Below, in pieces: positions 10,330-18,829 of a DNA stretch of 64,000 nt. Both the position numbers and the translations under genes were made by a program. The notes below the pieces were generated by a model. The model saw only the letters and a list, made by a program, of their open reading frames with translations, was not told the origin of the DNA and did not search any database. Every line of letters starts with the position of its first letter. Within the stretch, counting starts at the first letter, position 1. This DNA comes from an uncultured Aquimarina sp. (GTDB lineage: Bacteria > Bacteroidota > Bacteroidia > Flavobacteriales > Flavobacteriaceae). The stretch spans positions 1-64,000 of the forward strand of contig CANLOW010000007.1 of the NCBI GenBank assembly GCA_947493035.1, written 5' to 3'.

Positions 10330-11493
10330 AATCCTATTATTTAAATACTGCATTCTTAAATTCTTAAAGAATTGCCAAAAAAAACAATTCATAAAGTGTT
10401 CATTATAAACACATTATAAATTTAGCACTTCTTTTTTAATTGAAAATCAAGTAGTTACGACATATTTATTTTTTTCGACAAGCTGCTAATTAAACGGGCT
10501 TATATACATATTTAATCGATTAAATACAGTTAAACCAGAAACCAAACCACATGTAAAGAGCTGAAATACATATAATTATATATATTTTTATTATCAATTA
10601 TATATTAATAACAAAAGGTGTGATCGCATATTTGAGTAAACTATTGTTTAGAATCAAATAAGATATTTAGAAGAAAAAAGGCTTTAGATTTAGCCAAAAT
10701 ATTGAAAGCGTAATAGACCTTAAAGTACTAATGATAAAATAATAAGTGTTAGAAAAAATACCCTTACATATTAATTTTCAATAAAAAAGATTCATATATG
10801 ATTATTGAATAATTAAAGGCTAGATAACATCTAGTAATTAGTTATGAAATAATTTATGGTAAATACCACAAAGCTTAAGACATCTAAACAATAAAACCTT
10901 AACTGAAAGTCACCTAAGTATTAGCTTAAAAAGAATAAAGTAAACTACTAAAGGCGAATACTTATTAGAAAAATAAATATTACAATAACTATATTTTCAC
11001 AAAACGGACTAAAGAATAAGCTATTAAAAAATGCTTGAAAATTATTTTGCTAGTATTTGTTATAATAAAATTGAATATCAGTAATCACTAATAATAAGAA
11101 TTACCTCTTCCTGAACTCGTTTCAGGATCTCATTAACGATATAGAAATCAGCAGGATGAGATTCCCTGTCAAGCAAGGAATGACGAAACTTTATATAACA
11201 TTACTAATTGCGGATATACATTTAATAAAAAGAAGAAGAAAACTTTCTCAAAACAAATTCACTAAGAGTTTGTATCGTATAGACTTTTAATTTTGAAGTT
11301 CGATATTTGTCATCACTACACACAAAATGCCTATAAATACGACTCCTTTCACTTCAGAAAAATCGTAAATAACTAAAAACAAGCCTTTTAGAATAAAGTA
11401 TTTTAATACAAGAGGCCTACTATACTGATATATCAAATTCTCACGAAGAGGAATAATTAGAAAAAACTATTCAAACACATAAATAATATAAAT
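10330..11493. other. Long noncoding AT-rich interval upstream of the giant adhesin gene
   Basis: About 1.16 kb with no credible coding frame on either strand. It must hold the promoter of the minus-strand adhesin gene, but I could not pick a convincing Bacteroidota -33/-7 pair. It contains one REP-like element (11110-11187) and ends against the strong hairpin at 11494-11547. No tRNA or structured RNA was recognised. Confidence 0.6.
11110..11187. repeat. REP-like dispersed intergenic repeat, copy A
   Basis: The segment has CTGAACTCGTTTCAGGATCT followed about 30 bp later by GAGATTCC and GGAATGACG. Closely related words recur at 57472-57514 and 58316-58400, all outside genes. The CTGAA...TTCAG inverted arms can fold into a short stem. 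This resembles the small palindromic intergenic repeats common in flavobacterial genomes. Confidence 0.6.
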
Positions 11494-11547
11494 ATTTTAA
11501 ATAGAAAGCCCCTTTCAGTAAACTGAAAGGGGCTTTCTATTTAAAAT
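11494..11547 (-). terminator. Perfect 25-bp stem hairpin, terminator after yajC
   Basis: Arms 11494-11518 and 11523-11547 are perfectly complementary around a TAAA loop, with the GC-rich core AAAGCCCCTTTCAG. The hairpin lies 9 bp past the yajC stop and has A/T-rich flanks on both sides, so it could work in both directions. No gene converges from the left, so its clear client is the nusB-DUF1573-yajC operon. Confidence 0.88.
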
Positions 11548-11556
11548 TATATTTAA

Positions 11557-11865
11557 CTACGCCTTTTTTTCTTCTTTAACTTCTTTTCCAGCTTCATTCA
11601 ATTTAGCCGATAATTCCATTGAAATTGAAGAACGATCAAAAGTTAACTTTCCTGCTCCCGTCTCTAAGACAATAGCATTCAATTTTTCTGAAACATCAGC
11701 AACTCTTCCATGTAACCCACTTTTAGTGACTACTCGAGCTCCTTTTTTTAATTCTTCAGAAAACTTTTTCTCCTTTTTTTGACGCGTCATTTGTGGCCTT
11801 ATCATAAATAAATAAACAACCACAAGCATTGCCAATATTGGCAAAAAACTATTCAAATCTCCCAT
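11557..11865 (-). CDS. yajC: YajC, Sec translocase accessory subunit
   Basis: A 102-aa protein with one N-terminal membrane helix (about residues 7-24, ending in the typical FMIRPQ) followed by a basic KKEKKF stretch and a small cytoplasmic domain with the GARVVTKSGLHG signature. YajC binds SecDF and assists SecYEG export. Its start codon overlaps the last base of the upstream DUF1573 gene, so the two are translationally coupled. It is the last gene of the nusB-DUF1573-yajC operon and is followed by a strong hairpin. The C-terminus is a charged Lys/Glu tail of normal length. Confidence 0.95.
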   Translation of the reverse strand: MGDLNSFLPILAMLVVVYLFMIRPQMTRQKKEKKFSEELKKGARVVTKSGLHGRVADVSEKLNAIVLETGAGKLTFDRSSISMELSAKLNEAGKEVKEEKKA

Positions 11866-12335
11866 TATGATTTAGCTTCTTCTTTCTTAGGTTTTGGAGT
11901 TACAGAAGCTCTAATTTTTATCTTCTCTGTACCCGTTTCTGTATTTGCAGTAATTGTAACCGTTTTTGTCTGCTGGTTTGGTTTTCCATTAGAATTAAAC
12001 TTTACAACCATTTCAGATGTAGCACCAGGAGCAATCGGCTCTTTAGGATAACTAGGAACTGTACACCCACAACTACCTTTTGCATTAGTAATTACCAATG
12101 GAGTTTTACCTTCATTTGTAAATTTAAAAGTATGTCTTACGATGTCTCCTTCGTTGATTGAACCAAAATCGTGCTCAAGCTCTTCAAATTTCATTACTGG
12201 AAACTCTCCAACTTTTGCGTCTCTCTCAGCAGCTTCAGCTACTTCTTCGTTACTTACTTTGTCTGAAGCTTTTTGCTTACAGGCAACTACACTAAATGCT
12301 AAAGCACTTGCTAGAATTAAAATCCCTTTTTTCAT
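11865..12335 (-). CDS. DUF1573 lipoprotein
   Basis: A 156-aa predicted lipoprotein with a signal peptide and lipobox (SVVAC, Cys at about residue 19). The body holds one DUF1573 domain with the family hallmarks FEELEHDFGSINEGD, FKFTNEGKTPL and GSCGCTVPSYP, an Ig-like fold common in Bacteroidota envelopes. The biochemical role of DUF1573 is not established. It lies 59 bp after nusB and overlaps yajC by one base, an arrangement that I recall as recurrent in Flavobacteriaceae. Confidence 0.92.
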   Translation of the reverse strand: MKKGILILASALAFSVVACKQKASDKVSNEEVAEAAERDAKVGEFPVMKFEELEHDFGSINEGDIVRHTFKFTNEGKTPLVITNAKGSCGCTVPSYPKEPIAPGATSEMVVKFNSNGKPNQQTKTVTITANTETGTEKIKIRASVTPKPKKEEAKS

Positions 12336-12394
12336 GATTTTTATAAAAATTGTTTTCGTTAAAAATTGTGTCCTAAAATACTAATTTTTTAAAA

Positions 12395-13330
12395 CTACAT
12401 TAGCCCTCGACCTATTTTCTTTAATTCGCCACTCTCAGAGAACTCTTTAGAAATCTTGTCAAGTATACCATTTATAAAAATATTACTTTTAGCTGTACTA
12501 TACTCTTTCGCTAGTTCTAAATATTCGTTAATTGTCACTTTAACAGGTATTGACGGGAATTTTTGAAACTCACAGATACCCATTTGAATCATTAAAATAT
12601 CTAATTGAGCAATACGATCTCTATCCCAGTTAGGCGTTTTTTCATCAATAATTTCTAAATATTTATTTTCATGAAGCTTTGTTTTTCGAAAAAGTGCCGC
12701 TGCAAACTCTAAATCTTCCTGATCTTTTACCAGACTTGGTAATGACAACATATCATCATCTGATTTCTTTAACTTTTTCAAAAAGGTTACTATAGCCGTA
12801 TTTACTACTGGCATATCGTCTACCCATGAAATATTTTTATCCTCTATATAATCGTGCAGTTTTTCGTTAGGAGCGACAAGTTGTTTAAAGATGTCTAATA
12901 TAAAACTGCGATCTTCCTTGAAGTTTGGTTGTTCTATTTTTAAATATTCTTGTGCGAAATCTTGTTCTTGTAATTCTGAAAAAATTAACTTGATGTATTC
13001 GTCATCTAAATACCAAAAGTCAAGTTTGTATGTTTCTACAATAGACTCTAGTTTTTGATTAATTTCTAACAAACGTAATACTTGGTTATTTTCTAAAGCA
13101 CCCGCAAGTGTTACCATGTCATTAGCTTTCGATTTACTCGCTGCTTTAAGAAAAGATGCATGCTTTTTCAATCCTATTAATAATTGAAGGTTTGCGGCAA
13201 ACAAATGTAGTACTTGCTCCATACTGTTATTAAGGAAACTTAATTCTGTTTCCAGTTGTTCGCTTTCTTTTTGTTTCATGGCAAAAAGAGACTGCATCAC
13301 TTTTATTCGAATATGTCTACGAGTAAGCAT
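12395..13330 (-). CDS. nusB: Transcription antitermination protein NusB (long flavobacterial form)
   Basis: The C-terminal part (about residues 210-300) is the NusB fold, with the recognisable stretch DILMIQMGICEFQKFPSIPVKVTINEYLELAKEYS and the end-motif FINGILDKI. NusB pairs with NusE (S10) on boxA RNA in rRNA antitermination complexes. At about 311 aa it is roughly twice the usual size; the N-terminal extension starting MLTRRHIRIKVMQSLFA is typical of Bacteroidota. I chose the ATG at 13330 because the family starts at MLTRRHIR; an in-frame start 10 codons upstream at 13360 is less likely. It heads the operon with DUF1573 and yajC and diverges from the ABC transporter. Confidence 0.93.
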   Translation of the reverse strand: MLTRRHIRIKVMQSLFAMKQKESEQLETELSFLNNSMEQVLHLFAANLQLLIGLKKHASFLKAASKSKANDMVTLAGALENNQVLRLLEINQKLESIVETYKLDFWYLDDEYIKLIFSELQEQDFAQEYLKIEQPNFKEDRSFILDIFKQLVAPNEKLHDYIEDKNISWVDDMPVVNTAIVTFLKKLKKSDDDMLSLPSLVKDQEDLEFAAALFRKTKLHENKYLEIIDEKTPNWDRDRIAQLDILMIQMGICEFQKFPSIPVKVTINEYLELAKEYSTAKSNIFINGILDKISKEFSESGELKKIGRGLM

Positions 13331-13452
13331 TTTAAAGAACGTTTTAAAAATATGCTGCAAAAATAATACAATTCTATACGTGATTTGTGTCTATTTTCTG
13401 TTTTTTAATCAAAAGTTAATCCCTATTACACCCTGATAAATTACTGCTATAT

Positions 13453-15228
13453 TTGGGGAAAAAAGTATTGAAGGCACTTCGTCATTTAAATCGCTATTTC
13501 TCTAAATATAAAGTCAGATTATTATTAGGTATTATTATAGCCATCACTTCCAGAATTTTTGCTGTCGCTGTGCCTAAATTTGTAGGAGATTCTATTGCTA
13601 TTGTAGAACAATATGCTAAAGGAAATGGAGGTACAAAAGAAGAACTACACCATCAATTACTTATTAATATTGCTCTTATTATAGGTGCAGCTCTTATTGC
13701 TGGTTTCTTCATGTTTTTAATGAGACAAACCTTCATCGTAGTATCTCGATTTATTGAATTTGATCTTAAAAACGAAGTTTACGAGCACTACCAAAAGTTA
13801 TCTTCTAATTTTTATAAAAATAACCGCATTGGTGATCTTATGAATCGCATTAGTGAGGATGTAATGAAAGTACGTATGTATGCTGGGCCTGCATTAATGT
13901 ACAGTGTAAACACAATTACACTATTCACAGTAGTACTAAGCTATATGTTCAGTGTTGCCCCAAAACTCACGTGGATTACAATACTTCCCCTTCCTATCCT
14001 TTCTACCATAATATATTTTCTTAGTGTTTCTATTAATAAAAGAACTACAATTGTTCAAGAATATTTAAGTAGATTAACATCATTTACTCAAGAAGCATTT
14101 AGCGGAATTCTAGTAATTAAAACCTATCAAACCGAATCAAAAACCTCTAAAGATTTCGATGACCTTTCTAATCAACATCGAGATAAAGGGTTGCAACTTG
14201 CCAAAGTACAATCTTTGTTTTTCCCTTTAATGGTACTTTTAATCGGAGTTAGTAATCTTATTGTAATATATGTAGGGGGCCAACAATATATTAATGGAGA
14301 GATTGAAGATATTGGTATACTTGTAGAATTTTTAATATTTGTAAACATGCTTACTTGGCCAGTGGCAACTGTTGGATGGGTTTCTTCGATTATTCAACAA
14401 GCCGAAGCCTCGCAAACACGTATCAATGAATTTTTAGAAACTCCTGCCGATATCACTGATAATGAAAATGCCATAGATATTAACGTAATTCAGTCTATTC
14501 AATTTGACGATGTTTGTTTTTCTTATCCTGATACTGGTATTAAAGCGTTACAGCAAATTTCATTTGAAATCAAGAATGGAGAATCCTTCGGTATTATTGG
14601 AAAAACGGGAAGCGGTAAAACCACAATACTAGAATTAATAGGGCGGATGTATGATATTGATAGTGGTCAAATTTTGATTAACAATATTGATATAAAAAAA
14701 ATCAGCCTAAAAAGCCTCAGGGATACTTTGGGGTATATTCCGCAAGATCATTTTCTATTTAGTGATACTGTTGCTAATAATATCGCCTTTGGTAAATATA
14801 ATGCTAGCAAGGAAGATATCATCGAATCTACAAAACAAGCTTCTGTTCATCAAAATATTATTGATTTTAAAAACCAATACGATACTATTATTGGAGAGCG
14901 TGGTGTTACCCTATCTGGTGGACAAAAACAGCGTATTTCTATAGCTAGGGCTTTACTAAAAAAGCCTTCTCTTTTAATGTTAGATGACTGTTTATCTGCT
15001 GTAGATACGGAAACTGAGAATAAAATTATTAGTCATTTCGAAAAAATGAACCCCAAACCAATTCAAATAATTGTTAGTCACCGTATTTCATCTGTCATAA
15101 AATGCGACCGCATAATCATCCTTGAATCGGGGAAAACACTAGCCTTAGGAAATCATGATGCTTTAATAAATTCGAATTCATACTACAAAGAAGTTCATGA
15201 TAAACAATTAAAACAAAAAGATTTGTAA
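13453..15228 (+). CDS. ABC transporter, fused permease and ATPase (type IV exporter fold)
   Basis: A 591-aa half-transporter: six membrane helices in residues 20-320, then a nucleotide-binding domain with Walker A GKTGSGKTT (about 383), Q-loop YIPQDHFLFS, signature LSGGQKQR (about 487), Walker B LLMLDD (about 510) and a switch histidine in IIVSHR. It probably works as a homodimeric lipid or drug exporter; the substrate cannot be read from sequence. The residue after Walker B is Asp where most active ABC ATPases have Glu. The apparent start is TTG, since no in-frame ATG lies nearby. It diverges from nusB across about 120 bp. Confidence 0.9.
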   Translation: MGKKVLKALRHLNRYFSKYKVRLLLGIIIAITSRIFAVAVPKFVGDSIAIVEQYAKGNGGTKEELHHQLLINIALIIGAALIAGFFMFLMRQTFIVVSRFIEFDLKNEVYEHYQKLSSNFYKNNRIGDLMNRISEDVMKVRMYAGPALMYSVNTITLFTVVLSYMFSVAPKLTWITILPLPILSTIIYFLSVSINKRTTIVQEYLSRLTSFTQEAFSGILVIKTYQTESKTSKDFDDLSNQHRDKGLQLAKVQSLFFPLMVLLIGVSNLIVIYVGGQQYINGEIEDIGILVEFLIFVNMLTWPVATVGWVSSIIQQAEASQTRINEFLETPADITDNENAIDINVIQSIQFDDVCFSYPDTGIKALQQISFEIKNGESFGIIGKTGSGKTTILELIGRMYDIDSGQILINNIDIKKISLKSLRDTLGYIPQDHFLFSDTVANNIAFGKYNASKEDIIESTKQASVHQNIIDFKNQYDTIIGERGVTLSGGQKQRISIARALLKKPSLLMLDDCLSAVDTETENKIISHFEKMNPKPIQIIVSHRISSVIKCDRIIILESGKTLALGNHDALINSNSYYKEVHDKQLKQKDL

Positions 15229-15296
15229 GTTTTTTTGGTTTTTTAATTTTTTTTTCCATTTTTGAGTCATACTAAGACTAACGAATAACTACAGAC

Positions 15297-15716
15297 ATGA
15301 GCGAAATAGGATCGATGGAGAAAGAAGAGATTTTTTCTAAAGTGTTGAGAGCTGGTAGAAGGACTTACTTTTTTGATGTAAGAGCTACCAAAGCTGGAGA
15401 TTATTATATCACTATCACTGAAAGTAAAAAGTTCACTAATGATGATGGATCTTTTCATTACAAGAAGCACAAAATTTACCTTTACAAAGAAGATTTTTCT
15501 GGTTTCAAAGAAATTTTAGATGAAATGACTGATTTTGTCATTAATGAAAAAGGGGAAGAAGTTATTAGCGAACGTCACCAGAAAGACTTCCAACGTGCAT
15601 TTGATAAAGCGAATGATGAAGTTGTAAGTACTATCGAGAATGCTCCTGATAAAGTTGAAGAAGTGACTACTTCTTCTGCAAACAATTTCACAAACGTAAG
15701 CTTCGAAGATATTTAG
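15297..15716 (+). CDS. PUR-family DNA/RNA-binding protein (DUF3276)
   Basis: A 139-aa protein whose residues 1-85 match the Bacteroidota PUR-alpha-like family: EEIFSKVLRAGRRTYFFDVRATKAGDYY, ITITESKK, and HKIYLYKEDF. Members bind single-stranded nucleic acid; the cellular role is poorly known. The C-terminal 50 residues are acidic and low in complexity. It lies 68 bp after the ABC exporter and is followed by a strong terminator. The pairing with an ABC gene is probably only positional. Confidence 0.92.
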   Translation: MSEIGSMEKEEIFSKVLRAGRRTYFFDVRATKAGDYYITITESKKFTNDDGSFHYKKHKIYLYKEDFSGFKEILDEMTDFVINEKGEEVISERHQKDFQRAFDKANDEVVSTIENAPDKVEEVTTSSANNFTNVSFEDI

Positions 15717-15742
15717 AACTAGACTAACTATTTTACATATTA

Positions 15743-15776
15743 AAAAAGGTATGTGCTTTACAGCACATACCTTTTT
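15743..15776 (+). terminator. Rho-independent terminator after the PUR-family gene
   Basis: Arms 15743-15757 and 15762-15776 are a perfect 15-bp inverted repeat (AAAAAGGTATGTGCT) around a TTAC loop, ending in a T-run. It lies 26 bp past the stop codon. Confidence 0.9.
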
Positions 15777-15876
15777 CATTTTATAGTATTTAAATGAATA
15801 AAATATCATTCTATCAAACATACCTCTATTTCCACTCCTAAAATTAGCATCTTCATAAAAATTTAATTCAACTAAG

Positions 15877-15922
15877 ATACTTAAGTATTAATACGTAATT
15901 TTAAGCAACTAATACTTAATTA
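15877..15922 (+). promoter_or_regulatory. Candidate operator region of the tandem globin gene
   Basis: Contains the perfect 12-bp palindrome ATACTTAAGTAT (15877-15888) and, 22 bp on, AATACTTAATTA (15911-15922), which ends 10 bp before the globin start. The second word recurs exactly at 21423-21434, ahead of the redox cluster. Read on the other strand, its flank gives AAGTATTAGTT, found exactly at 17637-17647 ahead of the neighbouring minus-strand gene. The binding factor is unknown. AT-rich words recur by chance, so this is a hypothesis. Confidence 0.45.
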
Positions 15923-15932
15923 CTATATAAAA

Positions 15933-16808
15933 ATGGAAGCTAAGACTATTGAACTAGTACAGGAAAGTTTTAAACAAGTAGCCCCTATTTCAGATAAAGC
16001 TGCTGAAATATTTTACGGAAAATTATTTGAAAAAGACCCTTCTTTAAAACCTATGTTTAAAGGTGATATAAAAGAACAAGGGAAAAAATTAATGAGCATG
16101 CTAAGTACAGCTGTGAATGGCTTAAGTAATTTAGAAGCACTTGTTCCTGCTGTTCAAAATTTAGGAAAAGGCCACGCTGGATATGGCGTAGAGGACAAAC
16201 ATTACGACACTGTTGGCGCTTCACTTTTAGAAACACTAGAAGCTGGGTTAGGCGACGCATTTACTCCTGAAGTAAAAGATGCATGGACTGAAGTATATAC
16301 TGTTTTAGCAACAACTATGAAAGATGCTGCTAATTCTTTACCTAAAGAAGAGGGACTAACAGAACGTAAGAAACGTTTAGTACAATCTTCTTTTACAAAA
16401 GTGGCTCCTATTGCTGATAAAGCTGCTGAAATTTTTTACAATAAGTTATTTGAAATGGATCCATCTCTAAAACCTTTATTTAAAGGTGATATTAAAGAGC
16501 AAGGAAAAAAATTAATGACTATGATTGGTACAGCCGTGAATGGATTAGATAACCTTGATAGTATTGTGCCAGCTGTTCAAAATCTTGGAAGAAATCATGT
16601 AGGTTATGGAGTAGAGGATAAACACTATGATACTGTAGGTGGAGCTTTAATATATACTTTAGAAAAAGGACTTGGAGACGATTTTACAGCAGATGTTAAG
16701 GATGCTTGGACAGAAGTATATACTACACTTGCAACTGTTATGAAAGAAGCAGCAAAAACAGTTCCAGCAGGAATTGATGAAAGTAAACCTTGGTGGAAAT
16801 TTTGGTAA
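15933..16808 (+). CDS. Tandem two-domain globin
   Basis: A 291-aa soluble protein made of two complete globin domains (about residues 5-130 and 145-270) of the single-domain bacterial type (VHb/flavohaemoglobin-like). Each domain keeps the CD1 Phe in PMFKG/PLFKG, a Gln at the expected distal position in KEQGKKL, and the proximal F-helix His in GKGHAGYGV/GRNHVGYGV followed by HYDTVG. By eye the domains differ at about 28 of 125 positions, so the duplication is fairly recent. There is no FAD or NAD domain, so it is not a flavohaemoglobin. The tail ends in Trp-rich WWKFW. O2 or NO binding is expected; a NO-dioxygenase role would need an outside reductase. It has its own terminator and a motif-rich promoter shared with the redox cluster. 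Confidence 0.9.
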   Translation: MEAKTIELVQESFKQVAPISDKAAEIFYGKLFEKDPSLKPMFKGDIKEQGKKLMSMLSTAVNGLSNLEALVPAVQNLGKGHAGYGVEDKHYDTVGASLLETLEAGLGDAFTPEVKDAWTEVYTVLATTMKDAANSLPKEEGLTERKKRLVQSSFTKVAPIADKAAEIFYNKLFEMDPSLKPLFKGDIKEQGKKLMTMIGTAVNGLDNLDSIVPAVQNLGRNHVGYGVEDKHYDTVGGALIYTLEKGLGDDFTADVKDAWTEVYTTLATVMKEAAKTVPAGIDESKPWWKFW

Positions 16809-16857
16809 AAGACCTAACTATTCTACTATGTTTTAAACGTAGTGGCTTTCTATAATT

Positions 16858-16910
16858 AAAAATAAGCGTAGTTAAAATGCTATTATAGCATTTTAACTAC
16901 GCTTATTTTT
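16858..16910 (+). terminator. Terminator after the tandem globin
   Basis: Perfect 25-bp inverted repeat, arms 16858-16882 and 16886-16910, with a 3-nt loop and T-rich 3' end (GCTTATTTTTG). It isolates the globin as a single-gene transcript; with an A-rich left arm it may also stop minus-strand transcripts. Confidence 0.9.
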
Positions 16911-17013
16911 GTTTTTAATTACACTAATCTTTTCTCATAAATAGCATAAATAAAAACAATTATCAACCTCTAAAAAACAGAATAGATAACTCTTGATAGA
17001 AGCTTACAGAAAT

Positions 17014-17544
17014 CTAATTGTAACTTATCTTTTTTGACTGAACAGATTTATTTCTCAATGAAAAAGACATTTTAGTCGGGAAAGGATTAATCATATCTCT
17101 AACCGAAAAAATATCTTTTAAATAATCCTTTATATTATTCATAATATCACTGTCTAGGTCAGTATTACCATCATAATTTAGTGGCTTTGACATACGGCAA
17201 ACATTAAGCCCTGACATCCCCAAAAGCTCAGTAACCTCCGTAACATAGTATTCTAACTTTTCAGCCTTACCATTTATCAAACTATCATTTATTAATATTT
17301 CTTTCACTTTGGTATTGGGAAGTAGTTTCAAAATCATTCCGCAAAAGTCTACAACTTCACAAATACTATCATGAGATGTAAGCGTAAAACACAACATATC
17401 AGACGTGAGCAATTTATTACTTAAAGCCCTCGGATTATAAACTTCTTCTTCCCTAAAGAATACTTTGTTATACGGTTCAATAAAATCTTGTAGGAAAAAT
17501 TCTCCTTGTGTAGAGCCTACACTTAGCATTGTAATTATTTGCAT
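17014..17544 (-). CDS. Unrecognised protein between the globin and redox cluster
   Basis: I do not recognise this 176-aa protein. It has no signal peptide or membrane helix and appears cytosolic. An upstream in-frame GTG at 17571 would give 185 aa; the ATG at 17544 (MQIITMLSVGSTQGEFF) is preferred. It has scattered Cys residues without a CxxC or CxxCH pattern, and the C-terminal 20 residues are basic and Ser-rich. The pattern of short hydrophobic strands alternating with helices suggests a compact alpha/beta domain. Position and a shared upstream word suggest co-regulation with the globin and the redox genes, so a regulatory or redox-partner role is possible but only inferred. Confidence 0.6.
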   Translation of the reverse strand: MQIITMLSVGSTQGEFFLQDFIEPYNKVFFREEEVYNPRALSNKLLTSDMLCFTLTSHDSICEVVDFCGMILKLLPNTKVKEILINDSLINGKAEKLEYYVTEVTELLGMSGLNVCRMSKPLNYDGNTDLDSDIMNNIKDYLKDIFSVRDMINPFPTKMSFSLRNKSVQSKKISYN

Positions 17545-17636
17545 ACCCCTTATTTTGCATTTAACTAACACTAATTTCTACAATTACAGTCACTTAGACC
17601 AGTATAAATTGCTTTTTAACATTTGTTTTCTTAAAC

Positions 17637-17679
17637 AAGTATTAGTTAAACATATCTAACAAATAAGGCAAAATACTTA
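17637..17679 (-). promoter_or_regulatory. Candidate operator words upstream of the unrecognised gene
   Basis: AAGTATTAGTT (17637-17647) and AATACTTA (17672-17679) lie about 90-135 bp upstream of the ATG at 17544. The first is an exact 11-bp match, on the other strand, to the globin promoter region (part of AACTAATACTT at 15908-15918). This ties the gene to the same putative regulon as the globin and the redox cluster. Confidence 0.35.
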
Positions 17680-17739
17680 TTTAAAAGACAAAATATACAA
17701 TTTAACCTATGTAATACAACATTTTCTGTAGTACATATA

Positions 17740-18093
17740 TCACTTTTTCAATCCTGATTCAACCCACTTTTCTATCAATAAAATAGCACATTCATCAATT
17801 TTTTCATTTTTTCTATATGGCATAGCTATATAACCTGGCTCATGTTTTATAGCACCTAATAACCGTCCACCCTTAGCTATTGATACAAGATTATTATAAT
17901 CGTATATTCTCACCCTAGAAGCTTTCTTTTTATAAACGTCTGGTGCATGACACATAAAACATTTTTGTTCAATTACTGGTGCTATATCTTTGACATAAGA
18001 TACTTCTTCAGGTGCTTTGCAACTACTCTTCTTATTACAGCTAGAAAAGGCCGTTACAACAAGTAGTAACAGCCTCAAAAAATTTCCTTTCAT
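17740..18093 (-). CDS. Monohaem c-type cytochrome lipoprotein
   Basis: A 117-aa lipoprotein: signal peptide with lipobox FSSC (Cys about 19), one haem c site CFMCH (about residues 45-49), then a short planctomycete-cytochrome-like segment with DVYKKKASRVRIYDY. A candidate axial Met lies in GYIAMPYR. It would sit on the periplasmic side of a membrane and pass or accept single electrons. It is the last gene of the five-gene minus-strand redox cluster, 6 bp after the five-haem cytochrome gene. The terminal acceptor is unknown. Confidence 0.82.
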   Translation of the reverse strand: MKGNFLRLLLLVVTAFSSCNKKSSCKAPEEVSYVKDIAPVIEQKCFMCHAPDVYKKKASRVRIYDYNNLVSIAKGGRLLGAIKHEPGYIAMPYRKNEKIDECAILLIEKWVESGLKK

Positions 18094-18099
18094 AAATAT

Positions 18100-18816
18100 T
18101 TATTTTTTATAGGTATTCACAATTTTTTTCCATTCTTCTTCAGATAAAGGGTAGTACTTCTTTTTTGAAGTAAAAGGATCTTCTCCCCCTTTCAAATAAT
18201 CATTTACTTTTTTTAATGTAATCGTATCCTTAATTTTTTCTGGTGTATGATAAATATGATTACCATGAAAATCATGACATTGCAAACAGGTTGTCCATTG
18301 CTTGTTTGCTATAAGGGTACTGTGAGGTATGTCAAGCGGATCGTTAATTACTTCTAAATCGTAATGGCAGTTTTTACAAAAAGTAGCATCTTCTAAAACA
18401 ACTCTTGTATCATTATGCTCTCTGTGGCATGTCTCACATTCACGCGCATCTATAACAGCTACTGCATCTTTAAACTTGGGTTCTTCGAATCTATAAGTTG
18501 GGTGTCTATCATTTGGTCGATCATGACACTCTAAACACTTACTATTGTCAACATTTTCGGTACCAAAATCTACTTTTTTCTTCCTCGCCCCTACAGTAAA
18601 GGCAATATTAGCTTGTACTTGTTGTAGTAATGTCCCCTTTGCAGGCGAATGACAAGCTGTACAAGACAAACCTTCATGCCCTACATTCATTGGACCAAGG
18701 CTTAATAGATCTTCAGATGACTCTTGAGGAAGTATTGTATAAATAATTACCCCAATAATAATTCCTATCAAACCACCTATGGCTTGTCTTTTTCGTAATG
18801 GGTTTTTAAAAAACAT
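18100..18816 (-). CDS. Membrane-anchored five-haem cytochrome c (cytochrome c3/NapC-like class)
   Basis: A 238-aa protein with an N-terminal membrane anchor (about residues 12-30) and five haem c sites: CTACH, CLECH, CETCH, CKNCH and CLQCH at about residues 52, 94, 128, 147 and 179. Extra His residues spaced among them (HPTYRF, HNDTR, HSTL, HGNH) could serve as bis-His ligands. The architecture fits a quinol- or reductase-fed electron conduit on the periplasmic face. It sits 13 bp after the FAD/2Fe-2S reductase gene and 6 bp before the monohaem lipoprotein gene. The family is not one I can name exactly. Confidence 0.85.
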   Translation of the reverse strand: MFFKNPLRKRQAIGGLIGIIIGVIIYTILPQESSEDLLSLGPMNVGHEGLSCTACHSPAKGTLLQQVQANIAFTVGARKKKVDFGTENVDNSKCLECHDRPNDRHPTYRFEEPKFKDAVAVIDARECETCHREHNDTRVVLEDATFCKNCHYDLEVINDPLDIPHSTLIANKQWTTCLQCHDFHGNHIYHTPEKIKDTITLKKVNDYLKGGEDPFTSKKKYYPLSEEEWKKIVNTYKK

Positions 18817-18829
18817 AAATACTATAAAA

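Noticed and set aside
16057-16260. Minus-strand frame inside the globin
   Set aside because: It is a shadow of a conserved globin domain.
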